The notes under the pieces are model-generated. The model was not told the DNA's origin. It ran no database searches and worked only from the letters and a program-made list of their open reading frames with translations. From NCBI GenBank assembly GCA_913052575.1, contig CAJXFK010000010.1, forward strand, positions 1-40,106: a DNA stretch of 40,106 nt, read 5' to 3'. The position numbers and the translations under genes were made by a program. The DNA is from an uncultured Planctomycetaceae bacterium. GTDB lineage: Bacteria > Planctomycetota > Planctomycetia > Pirellulales > UBA1268. Shown here in pieces: positions 24,636-33,445 of this stretch; the stretch's first letter is position 1; every line of letters begins with the position of its first letter.

Positions 24636-25439
24636 ATGAATCCGAAGTCTATGGAAAGACTCTTTGCACGATTCGAAGCATTCAGAGACAAAGATCCCAT
24701 TGGGCTTCTGTACGCAATCTGGAGAAGCGACATTGAGCCACTCTCTCCTGCTGAATTGCCGACAACGTACAAGGCTTTTGAAAATCAACAACCTACGTTT
24801 AGATTCTCCCCCGCCAAAGAACTCAACGGACTCTTGATTATACGGGGAGATGATCCGACTGTGAAACGGCTGATGATGGCAACATGCAAGGCTGCTTCCA
24901 AAGAACTGCACGATGAATTGTGCCGTTGTGGTTTTGAACCTGATGCTGGAATTGTTGAAATCAACTGGCTCTGGGCTTTGATCGAGGCTGCTGGGAAAGG
25001 CTGTTTGGGCTGTGAAGGCTTTGTAGATGGAAAAGCTTTTTATCATTCGAAGATAGCTGACTTAACAGTTGACGAAGCAACGATTCTGGATGACTCGTTG
25101 GGCTGGTCGATGGCTGATTTTGTCCCTCGTAAATTCATGCAGTTTGAAAACATTGTTGAATCATCAATTAGTTTTATTGAATACCTAAAAAAAGAATTGG
25201 AGACACCAACGCCGCATTCTTTGCCCAAAAGACAACAAATAGATGAATTACTTCGAGGCTTGTATGAAAATGACCCGACATTCTGTCTCAAGGAATCATT
25301 AAAAATAATTGCTCAAAGACTCAATCTACAGTCAGAGGACACCGTTTCAGACTGCCCATTCTATGAATTTTATTTGAAAGAACGAAGAGATACATACACA
25401 CTTCAAACGAAGGCCCAACAACAGGCAGCTTCGTCTTGA
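24636..25439 (+). CDS. Hypothetical protein, possible C-terminal DNA-binding domain
   Basis: A 267-residue protein not recognised as a known family. GGAGG (24622-24626) precedes the ATG at 24636 at a good distance. The N-terminal half (DKDPIGLLYAIWRSDIEPLS; FSPAKELNGLLIIRGDD) is mixed alpha/beta; a Cys-containing segment CRCGFEPDAGIVEINWLW and CLGCEG (about 108-135) has a CxC and a CxxC that could bind metal or form disulfides. The C-terminal part KRQQIDELLRGLYENDP and KESLKIIAQRLNLQSEDTVSDC (about 197-245) looks like a winged-helix or HTH-type helix bundle, so a DNA-binding role is possible. No signal peptide. It lies alone on the plus strand next to tRNA-Arg, as accessory genes often do. 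Confidence 0.65.
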   Translation: MNPKSMERLFARFEAFRDKDPIGLLYAIWRSDIEPLSPAELPTTYKAFENQQPTFRFSPAKELNGLLIIRGDDPTVKRLMMATCKAASKELHDELCRCGFEPDAGIVEINWLWALIEAAGKGCLGCEGFVDGKAFYHSKIADLTVDEATILDDSLGWSMADFVPRKFMQFENIVESSISFIEYLKKELETPTPHSLPKRQQIDELLRGLYENDPTFCLKESLKIIAQRLNLQSEDTVSDCPFYEFYLKERRDTYTLQTKAQQQAASS

Positions 25440-25838
25440 CGATAGAAATCAGCAGCCTGCAAAATACACTCGAGCAACTAAAGTGAACCTGCCGAGACTC
25501 TTTGCTCTACTTCGTGACTGGCCGTGAACTGAGAATGCAAGTCTGACAATAACGAAGTGACTTTTGAGCTTCACCAAACCTTTCAATTATTTGCGATCCG
25601 GGGGGGAATGGAGCTGAAACAGAAGAGGGCCTCCGGAGTGTGCCCTAAAAACTTTTATTTATGCAAGCATCCCCGACAGAATTCAAGCATGTACTGTTGC
25701 ATCAAGAATTCACCCGCAAGGGCACACAAAGTGGCAATGAATCCGCTGCACTAGCGTTTGACAGCACTCGTTTCACGGTCCGTGAAAAGAAACAGAATCT
25801 AAAAGAAAACCTTATACACGCTGGCCCACAAAAATCAG
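25440..25838. other. 399-bp interval between the hypothetical gene and tRNA-Arg
   Basis: No convincing gene; the plus-strand frame over 25661-25999 is the familiar artefact of translating through a tRNA. A perfect palindrome TTTCACGG-T-CCGTGAAA lies at 25771-25787, 52 bases beyond the 3' end of tRNA-Arg (minus strand), possibly a terminator or operator. A G-run (GGGGGGG) sits near 25601-25607. Confidence 0.4.
25771..25787. terminator. Palindrome downstream of tRNA-Arg
   Basis: TTTCACGG and CCGTGAAA flank a single T, a perfect 8-bp dyad 3' of the tRNA gene. On the minus strand it is not followed by a U-run, so an operator or a processing hairpin is equally possible. Confidence 0.3.
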
Positions 25839-25912
25839 TACGCCCGACAGGATTCGAACCTGTGACCTGCGGATTAGAAGTCCGCTGCTCTATCCAACTG
25901 AGCTACGGGCGC
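25839..25912 (-). tRNA. tRNA-Arg (anticodon TCT)
   Basis: The minus strand folds as a complete cloverleaf: acceptor GCGCCCG/CGGGCGT with a first-pair G-U, D-arm AGCTCAGTTGGATAGAGC, anticodon arm GCGGACTTCTAATCCGC with TCT at 25876-25878, and T-arm ACAGGTTCGAATCCTGT, discriminator A. It reads AGA codons. CCA is not encoded. It sits between the accessory stretch and the oxoacid dehydrogenase cluster. Confidence 0.95.
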
Positions 25913-25966
25913 ATAGTTTACGGACTTCAAATCCTACCATTAAGTGGCAACATATTCTTTTTTAAT

Positions 25967-27352
25967 TCAGGCATGAATAGCACGCCCATCCACTGCTAAT
26001 GCGGCTTCTTTCAATGCTTCCGGGAGTGTTGGGTGAGCATGACAAACCCGGGCAATATCCTCCGATGAAGCACCAAAACTCATCGCTGCGGCGGCCTCGC
26101 CAATGAGATCACCAGCAGCTGGCCCAATAATATGGACGCCGAGTACTGCATCACTACTAGAATCTGCCAACAATTTTACTTTTCCTGTGATGTCATTAAT
26201 CGTTCGGGCCCTACCATTCGCCCGAAATGGAAAAACACCTTTTTTATAGGTCACACCATCGGCCTGTAATTGTTCCTCGGTGCGTCCAACTGTTGCAATC
26301 TCCGGATGAGTGAAAACAACGGCCGGAACAAGTCCGTAATCCACATGACACCACCCAGACTGCATCGCCTCAACGCATGCAACACCATCCTCTTCAGCTT
26401 TGTGTGCCAGCATTGGTCCTGGAATGCAGTCTCCTATAGCGTACACACCTGGAGTTGCGGTCCGATACTGTTCATCAACCTCGATACACCCACGTTCATC
26501 TGTCGAAAGGCCAACTGTTTCAAGACCAATATCAGAAGTAGCCGGCTTTCTCCCTGTGGCAGCCAGTACCCGGTCACATTTGATAGGGTCTCTCCCTTCT
26601 GAATGAATGACACAGCCGTCGCCATCGGCTTTGGCTGATAGCACTTTGACACTTAATTGAATATCAAGGCCCTGTTTTTTAAATAGTGATAGCGCATCTG
26701 ATGCTATCTCATTATCAATACCGGTGAGGATTCGATCAGAATATTCAAGAACAGTAACCCTCGATCCAAGTCGCCGCCATACGCTACCAAGTTCAAGTCC
26801 GATATAGCCACCACCAATAACAACAAGATGATCCGGTACTTCAGGAAACGAGAGTGCATCGGTACTCGTACCAACACGCTTACCATCACATTCAATACCA
26901 GGCAGCACCACACTCTGACTGCCAACAGCAAGAAGAATTCTCTGTGATGTAAGTTCTGTCGTACCACCATCAGAGCCAGTTACATGGATCCGCCCGGCGC
27001 CCGCCAGACGGCCAGTTCCCTTTATTTTCACGACTGTATTTTTTGCCAGTAGCGCTTCAATACCCTGCGATAACGTCTGTACGACATCAGATTTTCGCTT
27101 CATCATAACAGCCAAGTCGAGTGAAACCCCCTCAGCATGAACACCATGCTGACTGAGTTCTCCCAAAGCTACTTCGTATTTATAACTTGACTCGAGGAGT
27201 GCCTTCGAGGGTATGCACCCGACGCGAAGACATGTGCCACCAAAACGACTCTCCTTCTCGACAATAGCGACCTTCAGACCCAGTTGGGCGGCACGTATGG
27301 CAGCTACATACCCACCTGGGCCACCACCAAGTACGACTACATCGTATGTCAT
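25967..27352 (-). CDS. lpd: Dihydrolipoamide dehydrogenase (E3), second copy
   Basis: A 461-residue FAD disulfide oxidoreductase. FAD-binding GGGPGGYVAAIRAAQLG (9-25); redox-active disulfide C41/C46 in GGTCLRVGCIPSK; NAD-binding GGGYIGLELGSVWRRLGSRV; second FAD motif GVYAIGDCIPGPMLAHKAEEDG; and the catalytic HAHPTLPEA at the C-terminus. It reoxidises dihydrolipoyl groups of E2, making NADH. The last of six oxoacid dehydrogenase genes, 153 bp downstream of sucB, so it most likely serves 2-oxoglutarate dehydrogenase. About as diverged from the other E3 gene (36399-37820) as typical paralogues. The ATG at 27352 follows GAGGA at a good distance. Confidence 0.96.
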   Translation of the reverse strand: MTYDVVVLGGGPGGYVAAIRAAQLGLKVAIVEKESRFGGTCLRVGCIPSKALLESSYKYEVALGELSQHGVHAEGVSLDLAVMMKRKSDVVQTLSQGIEALLAKNTVVKIKGTGRLAGAGRIHVTGSDGGTTELTSQRILLAVGSQSVVLPGIECDGKRVGTSTDALSFPEVPDHLVVIGGGYIGLELGSVWRRLGSRVTVLEYSDRILTGIDNEIASDALSLFKKQGLDIQLSVKVLSAKADGDGCVIHSEGRDPIKCDRVLAATGRKPATSDIGLETVGLSTDERGCIEVDEQYRTATPGVYAIGDCIPGPMLAHKAEEDGVACVEAMQSGWCHVDYGLVPAVVFTHPEIATVGRTEEQLQADGVTYKKGVFPFRANGRARTINDITGKVKLLADSSSDAVLGVHIIGPAAGDLIGEAAAAMSFGASSEDIARVCHAHPTLPEALKEAALAVDGRAIHA

Positions 27353-27505
27353 CTATGTCCTCGAAATTATCTTTAAAGAATGAAAAACACTCGGATCAGA
27401 CGGTCGCGTGACTCAAACGCTGCTATGCATGGAGCCGTCTACTCAGAACTACTTACTTGAAGAGAGTTGCAAGCCTTACACGAAAACAAATTCCCTAGAA
27501 CCAAG

Positions 27506-28792
27506 CTAACACTCCAGCATAAGTCGGGTAGGGTCTTCAATCATTTCCTTAATTCGCTTTAGAAACGTGACTGCTTCACGACCATCAACTATTCGATGGT
27601 CGTATGACAACGCCACATACATCATTGGCCTGACCACAACTTGACCATTCAAAGCAACTGGTCTTTCTTGAATTGTATGCAGCCCAAGGATACCGCTCTG
27701 TGGTGGATTGATAATTGGTGTGCTAAGCATAGAGCCGTAAACCCCACCATTAGAAATCGTGAATGTTCCTCCCTGGAGTTCCTCGAGCTTCACTTTATTC
27801 TCTGCTGCCCGTCGAGCAAAATCACCAATTGACTGCTCGATCTGAGCAAAATTCATTTGTTCAGCATTACGAAGAACAGGAACAACAAGGCCCTTGCCTC
27901 CACCAACTGCAATTCCGATATCACAAAAATCTCGATACACAATATGAGGATCACGGAATTCGGCATTAACCTGTGGCACGGCATGCAAAGCCTCAACCGC
28001 CGCTCTTACGAAAAAAGACATAAAGCCAAGTTTTACGCCGTGGCGGTCTATGAAATTATCTTTGAATTTCTTACGCAATTCCATGACCGCAGACATGTCG
28101 ACTTCGTTAAAAGTTGTTAACAAAGCGGCATTATGCTGCGCCTCAACAAGCCGTTCCGCAATACGGCGGCGCATTGGGCTCATCAGGACAGGCCGCTCGC
28201 TGCGAACTGCGCTCGATGTTGCAATTTCGGTTGTTCCCTCCATTGGCAATCGTTGCTCTTTGCTGGCATTGGTGACTATCGGAGCAGGCGATGACGGCTG
28301 GGTCGACGCCGATACCGCAGAAATAGCATCAGCTTTTGTGACTCGCTGGCCAGGACCACTGCCTGAAATTGATTGAGATGAGACACCCGCTTCCCCCAAC
28401 ATTCTTGCTGCAGCTGGCATTACTGGCCCCGTCCCAGATGCTGGCTGTACAGAACCAATGACGGTGCTTCCAACACGATGACGCACATCCACGGATTGTG
28501 GTTGTGAGGGAGCAGGTACTGCAGGCGTTGCACTTGGAGCCGACTGACTGGCTGATACTGCATCAAGATAGCCTATCACTTCACCAACAACCGCTTGCTC
28601 ACCCGCCTGTTTAACAATCTTTGTGATGACTCCGTTTGATGGTGCAGGCAACTCGACTGTCGCCTTATCACTTTCAATTTCTACGATCACATCATCTGCA
28701 GACACGGCATCACCGACGTTTTTTTTCCAAACGCCAATCATCACTTCCGTGATCGACTCACCAACTTCCGGAACCTTCAGTTCAATCGCCAT
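27506..28792 (-). CDS. sucB: 2-oxoglutarate dehydrogenase E2, dihydrolipoyl succinyltransferase
   Basis: A 428-residue E2 with one lipoyl domain (residues 1-75; lipoylated K43 in [11 protein letters not shown]), a Pro/Ala/Ser-rich linker, a peripheral subunit-binding domain (about 124-160; [20 protein letters not shown]) and a catalytic domain. Active-site [14 protein letters not shown] gives H399 and D403. [24 protein letters not shown] and [15 protein letters not shown] place it in the succinyltransferase branch. It transfers the succinyl group from E1 to CoA. Start ATG 28792 follows AGGAA. A 151-bp gap separates it from sucA upstream, more than between aceF and sucA. Confidence 0.94.
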   Translation of the reverse strand: MAIELKVPEVGESITEVMIGVWKKNVGDAVSADDVIVEIESDKATVELPAPSNGVITKIVKQAGEQAVVGEVIGYLDAVSASQSAPSATPAVPAPSQPQSVDVRHRVGSTVIGSVQPASGTGPVMPAAARMLGEAGVSSQSISGSGPGQRVTKADAISAVSASTQPSSPAPIVTNASKEQRLPMEGTTEIATSSAVRSERPVLMSPMRRRIAERLVEAQHNAALLTTFNEVDMSAVMELRKKFKDNFIDRHGVKLGFMSFFVRAAVEALHAVPQVNAEFRDPHIVYRDFCDIGIAVGGGKGLVVPVLRNAEQMNFAQIEQSIGDFARRAAENKVKLEELQGGTFTISNGGVYGSMLSTPIINPPQSGILGLHTIQERPVALNGQVVVRPMMYVALSYDHRIVDGREAVTFLKRIKEMIEDPTRLMLEC

Positions 28793-28943
28793 GGATTCCT
28801 ACATAGTAAAAAGGGGACTAGTTTGTAGCATCGTTGACACAATAGTCTTATAAACAGTGAATCAAGAATGACAGCATAGTAAACAATGCCCACGCCTGAT
28901 GGACAGACAATATTGTATCCCGAATTCAGCGGATCATAACCGC
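28793..28943. other. Gap between sucA and sucB with a small hairpin
   Basis: 151 bp. Immediately after the sucA stop (minus strand), AGCGG/CCGCT forms a 5-bp hairpin with a 7-base loop at about 28927-28943, a possible attenuator or mRNA stabiliser between the two genes. No separate promoter was recognised. Confidence 0.25.
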
Positions 28944-31900
28944 TTAACTCAGAAATGCAGCGGTTAGTAACTCATTCTGTTCAAGGTCGTGACTTTTTTT
29001 AGATCCTGTTGCTGGGCTGGCCGCACTCTGTCGACAAACCCCCGAAAAAGGCAGCCTATCAAACAATGTTTCACCAAAATGGATTCTCAAGAAACGCCAT
29101 GCACCCATATTCTCAGGCTCTTCCTGAACCCAGACAACCGGGGTTCCGTCACTGTAACCAGCCAACGCCTGTTCTAAAGATTTTCTTGGTAGTGGATACA
29201 GTTGCTCAACTCTAATAACAGCGACATCTTCACGATTTAGTTCCACCCTTCTTTTCTCAAGCTCATAAAAAACCTTGCCACTACAAAGCAGAATTCGGCG
29301 GACATCTTCTGGTCGGGTGATTGACTGATCCGGTATCACCCTCTGAAAGCATCCTTCCGAGAGATCATTGAGCGTTGAGACACATTTTGGATGCCTCAGC
29401 AGGCTTTTCGGCGTCATCACGACTAACGGCTTTCTCCAGATTCGAAGAACCTGTCTCCTAAGACAATGAAATAACTGAGCAGGAGTTGTAGGCTGCACTA
29501 CTTGAATATTATCTTTTGCAGCAAGAAGCAGAAATCTTTCAAGCCGTGCACTCGAGTGCTCTGGACCCATACCCTCAAAGCCATGTGGCAAAAGCATGAC
29601 GATGCCTGAAAGCCGGTTCCATTTATCTTCAGCACTTACAATAAATTGATCAATTACGACTTGAGATACGTTCACGAAATCACCGAACTGTGCTTCCCAC
29701 ATAACAAGTCCATCAGGACAGTCGAGGCTGTATCCGTACTCAAACCCAAGTACACCCGATTCTGATAGCGGACTGTTGTAGATTTCTACCGCAGCCTGCT
29801 CTTCTGAGAGATTCGCCAATGGACAATAGGTGTCATCTGTAATGTGGTCATGTATGACCGCATGCCTGTGACTAAACGTGCCTCGCTCACTGTCTTGGCC
29901 TGACAACCTTATCCGCAGCCCTTGGACTGCGAGACTTCCCATCGCCAGAGCCTCTGCGGCAGACCAATCAATTGGACGAGTTTCATCGGCCATAGCAACA
30001 CGTGCATCAAGTAATTTTCGTATCTTTGCATGCGGCTGAAAACGCTCTGGCAAAACAACCAGACGACGAAGAAGTGCCTGTAAATTTTCCAGCGGTACAC
30101 CTGTATCTACCTCCGCTGCTTCTTTTTCCCGTCCACCGATATAAAACGCCCAGACACCGGCAATATCACTTCGATGAACATAGTCATCGCGTTTTGCAGC
30201 TGAAAGTTCGGCGTCCAAACGAGCCCGGTGTTCTTCTGCAATTCTCATTGCCTCATCTCGAGACACTTCACCGAGCGTAAGAAGTTTCTCCAAATAGCTT
30301 TCATGAACACTTGGCTGTTGATCAATCACCCGATACAAGGCAGGCTGAGTAAACGCCGGTTCGTCCGCTTCGTTATGGCCTCGTCGTCGAAAGCAATACA
30401 TATCGATAACAACGTCACGTTGAAATTCTCGACGGAAATCCATGGCCAGGCTTACTACCTGTGCTACCGCCTCAGGATCTTCACCATTCACATGGAATAT
30501 TGGTATCTGCAGCATCTTTGCGACATCAGTCGCATACACGCAGGATCGTGACTCTTGTGGCCCGGTTGTGAAGCCAATCTGATTATTCACGATCACATGA
30601 AGCGTCCCACCAACACGATAAGGATCGAGTTCACTGAGATTCAACGTCTCCTGAATAATTCCCTCTCCAGCAAAAGCGGCATCGCCATGAATCAGAATCA
30701 CCATGCCGTGCTGACGAGCTCGATCACTCGAACGATCTTGGCGAGCACGCATTCGTCCAATTGCAACTGGATTCACGTATTCCAGATGACTTGGATTAAA
30801 GCAGAGCGTCAGGTGTACTTTACGACCATTTTCAGCGACGTAGTCCGTAGAATGACCTAAGTGATATTTTACATCACCGCGACCGACGTGTAGCTCAGGA
30901 TCGAGATCAGCAAATTCCCGAAAAATCCTCTGCGGACTTTTCCTCATGATATTTGCCAAGACATTGAGCCTGCCACGATGAGCCATGGCCATCACAACGT
31001 CCTGAATGTCTTGCGACGCTCCCCTCTCGATAGCCATTTCTACGAGCGGAATGAGACTCTCCGAACCTTCAAGCGAAAAACTTTTTGATCCCAGAAATCG
31101 TTTTTGAATAAATTCTTCAAATACTGCTGCAGTTGTCATCTGCCGATAGATACGCAACTGCTGCTTTCGATCAAGCTGTATACGATTTTCGCAGCCTTCC
31201 ATTCGTACTTGGAGCCACTGCCGCACGAGCAGATCATCCATATGCATAAACTGAACACCTATCGAGCGACAGTAAGTATTATGCAATCGTCGAATAATCT
31301 GCCTCAGTGACATCGACTGCGGGCCTTCAATGGTGTCCGTAGAAAAGACCCGGTCCATGTCTTCTTCTGTAAGGTCGTAGAATGTTGGATCTAATTCCGG
31401 AAGCCCAGGTCGAGGGCGGCCAAGTGGATCAATATCTGCAGTTAAATGACCCCGAACACGATATGCACGCACCAGTTGATCAACACGGTCCTGCAAGAAT
31501 GCAAAGCGGTCACTACCTTGGCTCTGGCGTACTTCATCGGGTAGTGGGGCTGGCTTGACTTCACCCGCTGGCGCATCGGGCAACTGAACCGAACCATTGG
31601 CGAGCGCCAAGGCGTGACCTGTTGCAATTCCATCCGGTGTAATCATCGTATCGTCACCGAGCAAGCCATTACTGTCTTGCGTAGAGCTTGCTACCCGACT
31701 CGCGGACTCATCATCGGCAGAGGCTTCAGTTTTTTCAGCCACCACGGCCGGTACCGCACCATTGGTGCTACCTGCATACCCACCTGAAGAATGACCATTA
31801 CTCGGTGGCCGTTCTGGTAAATCTACAAGCGAGTCGAAATACTGCCGCCAGTCCGCAGAAAGACTTTCAGGATCATTTTGATACTGGGCGAAGAGTTCCT

Positions 31901-31955
31901 CGAGAAATGCAAGGTTCGCAGTTCCTGCTGAATCAATGCCTTCGGTGGTGGTCAC
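28944..31955 (-). CDS. sucA: 2-oxoglutarate dehydrogenase E1 component
   Basis: A 1003-residue thiamine-diphosphate enzyme that decarboxylates 2-oxoglutarate and succinylates E2. N-terminus [25 protein letters not shown] is the E2-binding/assembly motif of 2-oxoglutarate E1. An extra 80-100-residue low-complexity linker (about 50-130; Ser/Ala/Gly/Glu) explains a length above the usual 930. TPP region [17 protein letters not shown] begins at about residue 422 and continues to [24 protein letters not shown] and [15 protein letters not shown] are family hallmarks. The start is GTG at 31955, only 16 bases after the aceF stop, suggesting translation coupled to pyruvate dehydrogenase E2. Confidence 0.95.
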   Translation of the reverse strand: MTTTEGIDSAGTANLAFLEELFAQYQNDPESLSADWRQYFDSLVDLPERPPSNGHSSGGYAGSTNGAVPAVVAEKTEASADDESASRVASSTQDSNGLLGDDTMITPDGIATGHALALANGSVQLPDAPAGEVKPAPLPDEVRQSQGSDRFAFLQDRVDQLVRAYRVRGHLTADIDPLGRPRPGLPELDPTFYDLTEEDMDRVFSTDTIEGPQSMSLRQIIRRLHNTYCRSIGVQFMHMDDLLVRQWLQVRMEGCENRIQLDRKQQLRIYRQMTTAAVFEEFIQKRFLGSKSFSLEGSESLIPLVEMAIERGASQDIQDVVMAMAHRGRLNVLANIMRKSPQRIFREFADLDPELHVGRGDVKYHLGHSTDYVAENGRKVHLTLCFNPSHLEYVNPVAIGRMRARQDRSSDRARQHGMVILIHGDAAFAGEGIIQETLNLSELDPYRVGGTLHVIVNNQIGFTTGPQESRSCVYATDVAKMLQIPIFHVNGEDPEAVAQVVSLAMDFRREFQRDVVIDMYCFRRRGHNEADEPAFTQPALYRVIDQQPSVHESYLEKLLTLGEVSRDEAMRIAEEHRARLDAELSAAKRDDYVHRSDIAGVWAFYIGGREKEAAEVDTGVPLENLQALLRRLVVLPERFQPHAKIRKLLDARVAMADETRPIDWSAAEALAMGSLAVQGLRIRLSGQDSERGTFSHRHAVIHDHITDDTYCPLANLSEEQAAVEIYNSPLSESGVLGFEYGYSLDCPDGLVMWEAQFGDFVNVSQVVIDQFIVSAEDKWNRLSGIVMLLPHGFEGMGPEHSSARLERFLLLAAKDNIQVVQPTTPAQLFHCLRRQVLRIWRKPLVVMTPKSLLRHPKCVSTLNDLSEGCFQRVIPDQSITRPEDVRRILLCSGKVFYELEKRRVELNREDVAVIRVEQLYPLPRKSLEQALAGYSDGTPVVWVQEEPENMGAWRFLRIHFGETLFDRLPFSGVCRQSAASPATGSKKSHDLEQNELLTAAFLS

Positions 31956-31971
31956 TATGGGGTTCCGATGT

Positions 31972-33294
31972 TCACATGGCTAACAGGAGCCGACCAGGGC
32001 TTTCTAAATAACCGATAACTTCTTTCAAAAACCGTGCCGCCATCGCACCATCTATCACGCGGTGATCGTAGGACAATGAGAGCGGCATCATAAGCCTCGG
32101 TTCGACGCGATCTTCATACACAATTGGGAGCTTTCTTGATCTTCCAAGGAGAAGAATGGCAACTTCTGGATGATTGATGATGGGAGTGGAATAGGTCCCA
32201 CCAATTGCACCAAGGTTGCTTATAGTGAAGGTTCCCCCACGAAGATCTTCAACTCCATACTGAGCATTTTTTGCTTTTTCGGCAGTTTTTGCAATCTCTT
32301 GAGCAATCTGTGGAATTGATTGTTGATCGCAATCTCGCAAAACCGGTACCACCAAACCTCGAGAGGTATCAACCGCCAATCCAATGTTTACGTAATCTTT
32401 ATAGACGAGTTCGCCCTTTTCCATATCAACCGTTGAGTTGACACTCGGATGCTGCTTCAGCGACAAGCTTACTGCTTTTACAACGAACGCGAGTGCTGTC
32501 AGCTTTACATCGCTTTTAGCGTACTCGGCTGCACTGTCCTTCCTGAGCCGCTCAAGTTCAGTCACATCGGCATCGTCAAAGTTTGTAAGGTGAGGGATAG
32601 TCGCCACACTGCGAACCATATTCGTGGCGATTGTTTTTCTCATCCGTGACATTTTCTCACGGTGAATTGGACCCCAATCGTCCTGCTCTCCACCAGACCG
32701 CACTGTCCGAGAATTCGATCCCGCTTGCCCACCAGCTCTTCGCACGGCTGCAACAACATCCTCACGAACAATTCGACCTGAGGGCCCACTTCCTGAAACT
32801 CGCCCAAGATCAACACCAAGTTCTCGGGCTAACCGTCTGACTGCTGGGCCAGCTGGATTAATGACATCGCTAGCCAAAGTGTTATTTGTTGCTTCGCCAT
32901 TCGAAGCCGCAACGGGTGCTGGTGGTTGCGCTGCCGGCACCGACTGTGCAACAGCCACCGTTTCATTGGCCTCAACGACTGGCGATGGTTTCGCTGCAGC
33001 AACAGATTCTGTCACTGGAGATGGAACGGCTGGCTTAGCTGTTTCAGGCTGAGATTCTGACGAACTGAGTGACATTAACGCTTGGCCAACGTTTACCGTT
33101 TCACCTTTTTTGACAAGTACTTCTTGTATGACACCACCGGGCGGACAAGGCACTTCAATAACGGCCTTGTCTGTTTCAACTTCCAGTACTGCCTGACCCG
33201 GTGACACAACATCACCAGCTTTCACAAGCACTGAAACCACATCTCCTGAAGTTATATTCTCACCAAGGTCCGGCAAGGTAAATTCTGTCGCCAT
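31972..33294 (-). CDS. aceF: Pyruvate dehydrogenase E2, dihydrolipoyl acetyltransferase
   Basis: A 440-residue E2: one lipoyl domain (1-78; lipoylated K43 in [11 protein letters not shown]), a Pro/Ala/Val linker (80-140), a peripheral subunit-binding domain (147-183; [20 protein letters not shown]) and a catalytic acetyltransferase domain with [16 protein letters not shown] (H411, D415). Proteobacterial AceF often has three lipoyl domains; here there is one. It follows aceE by 151 bp and precedes sucA by 16, so it lies centrally in the six-gene cluster. It transfers acetyl groups from E1 to CoA. The role as pyruvate E2 rather than branched-chain E2 rests on adjacency to aceE. Confidence 0.92.
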   Translation of the reverse strand: MATEFTLPDLGENITSGDVVSVLVKAGDVVSPGQAVLEVETDKAVIEVPCPPGGVIQEVLVKKGETVNVGQALMSLSSSESQPETAKPAVPSPVTESVAAAKPSPVVEANETVAVAQSVPAAQPPAPVAASNGEATNNTLASDVINPAGPAVRRLARELGVDLGRVSGSGPSGRIVREDVVAAVRRAGGQAGSNSRTVRSGGEQDDWGPIHREKMSRMRKTIATNMVRSVATIPHLTNFDDADVTELERLRKDSAAEYAKSDVKLTALAFVVKAVSLSLKQHPSVNSTVDMEKGELVYKDYVNIGLAVDTSRGLVVPVLRDCDQQSIPQIAQEIAKTAEKAKNAQYGVEDLRGGTFTISNLGAIGGTYSTPIINHPEVAILLLGRSRKLPIVYEDRVEPRLMMPLSLSYDHRVIDGAMAARFLKEVIGYLESPGRLLLAM

Positions 33295-33445
33295 ACTATC
33301 TCACGAAGTAAATCAAATTTTGTAAACAATTCGACCAGGCCGGCTCGGCGTGATCTGAAAATAAAACTGAAAACTCTATTCTTATTCTAGCAGATGTTTT
33401 GAGGTCAAACGGGCAGGAATAAGGGAAAAATGATTCAACGGCGAA

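Noticed and set aside
25661-25999. Plus-strand frame containing RPTGFEPVTCGLEVRCSIQLSYGR
   Set aside because: This is the antisense translation of tRNA-Arg, a well-known annotation artefact.
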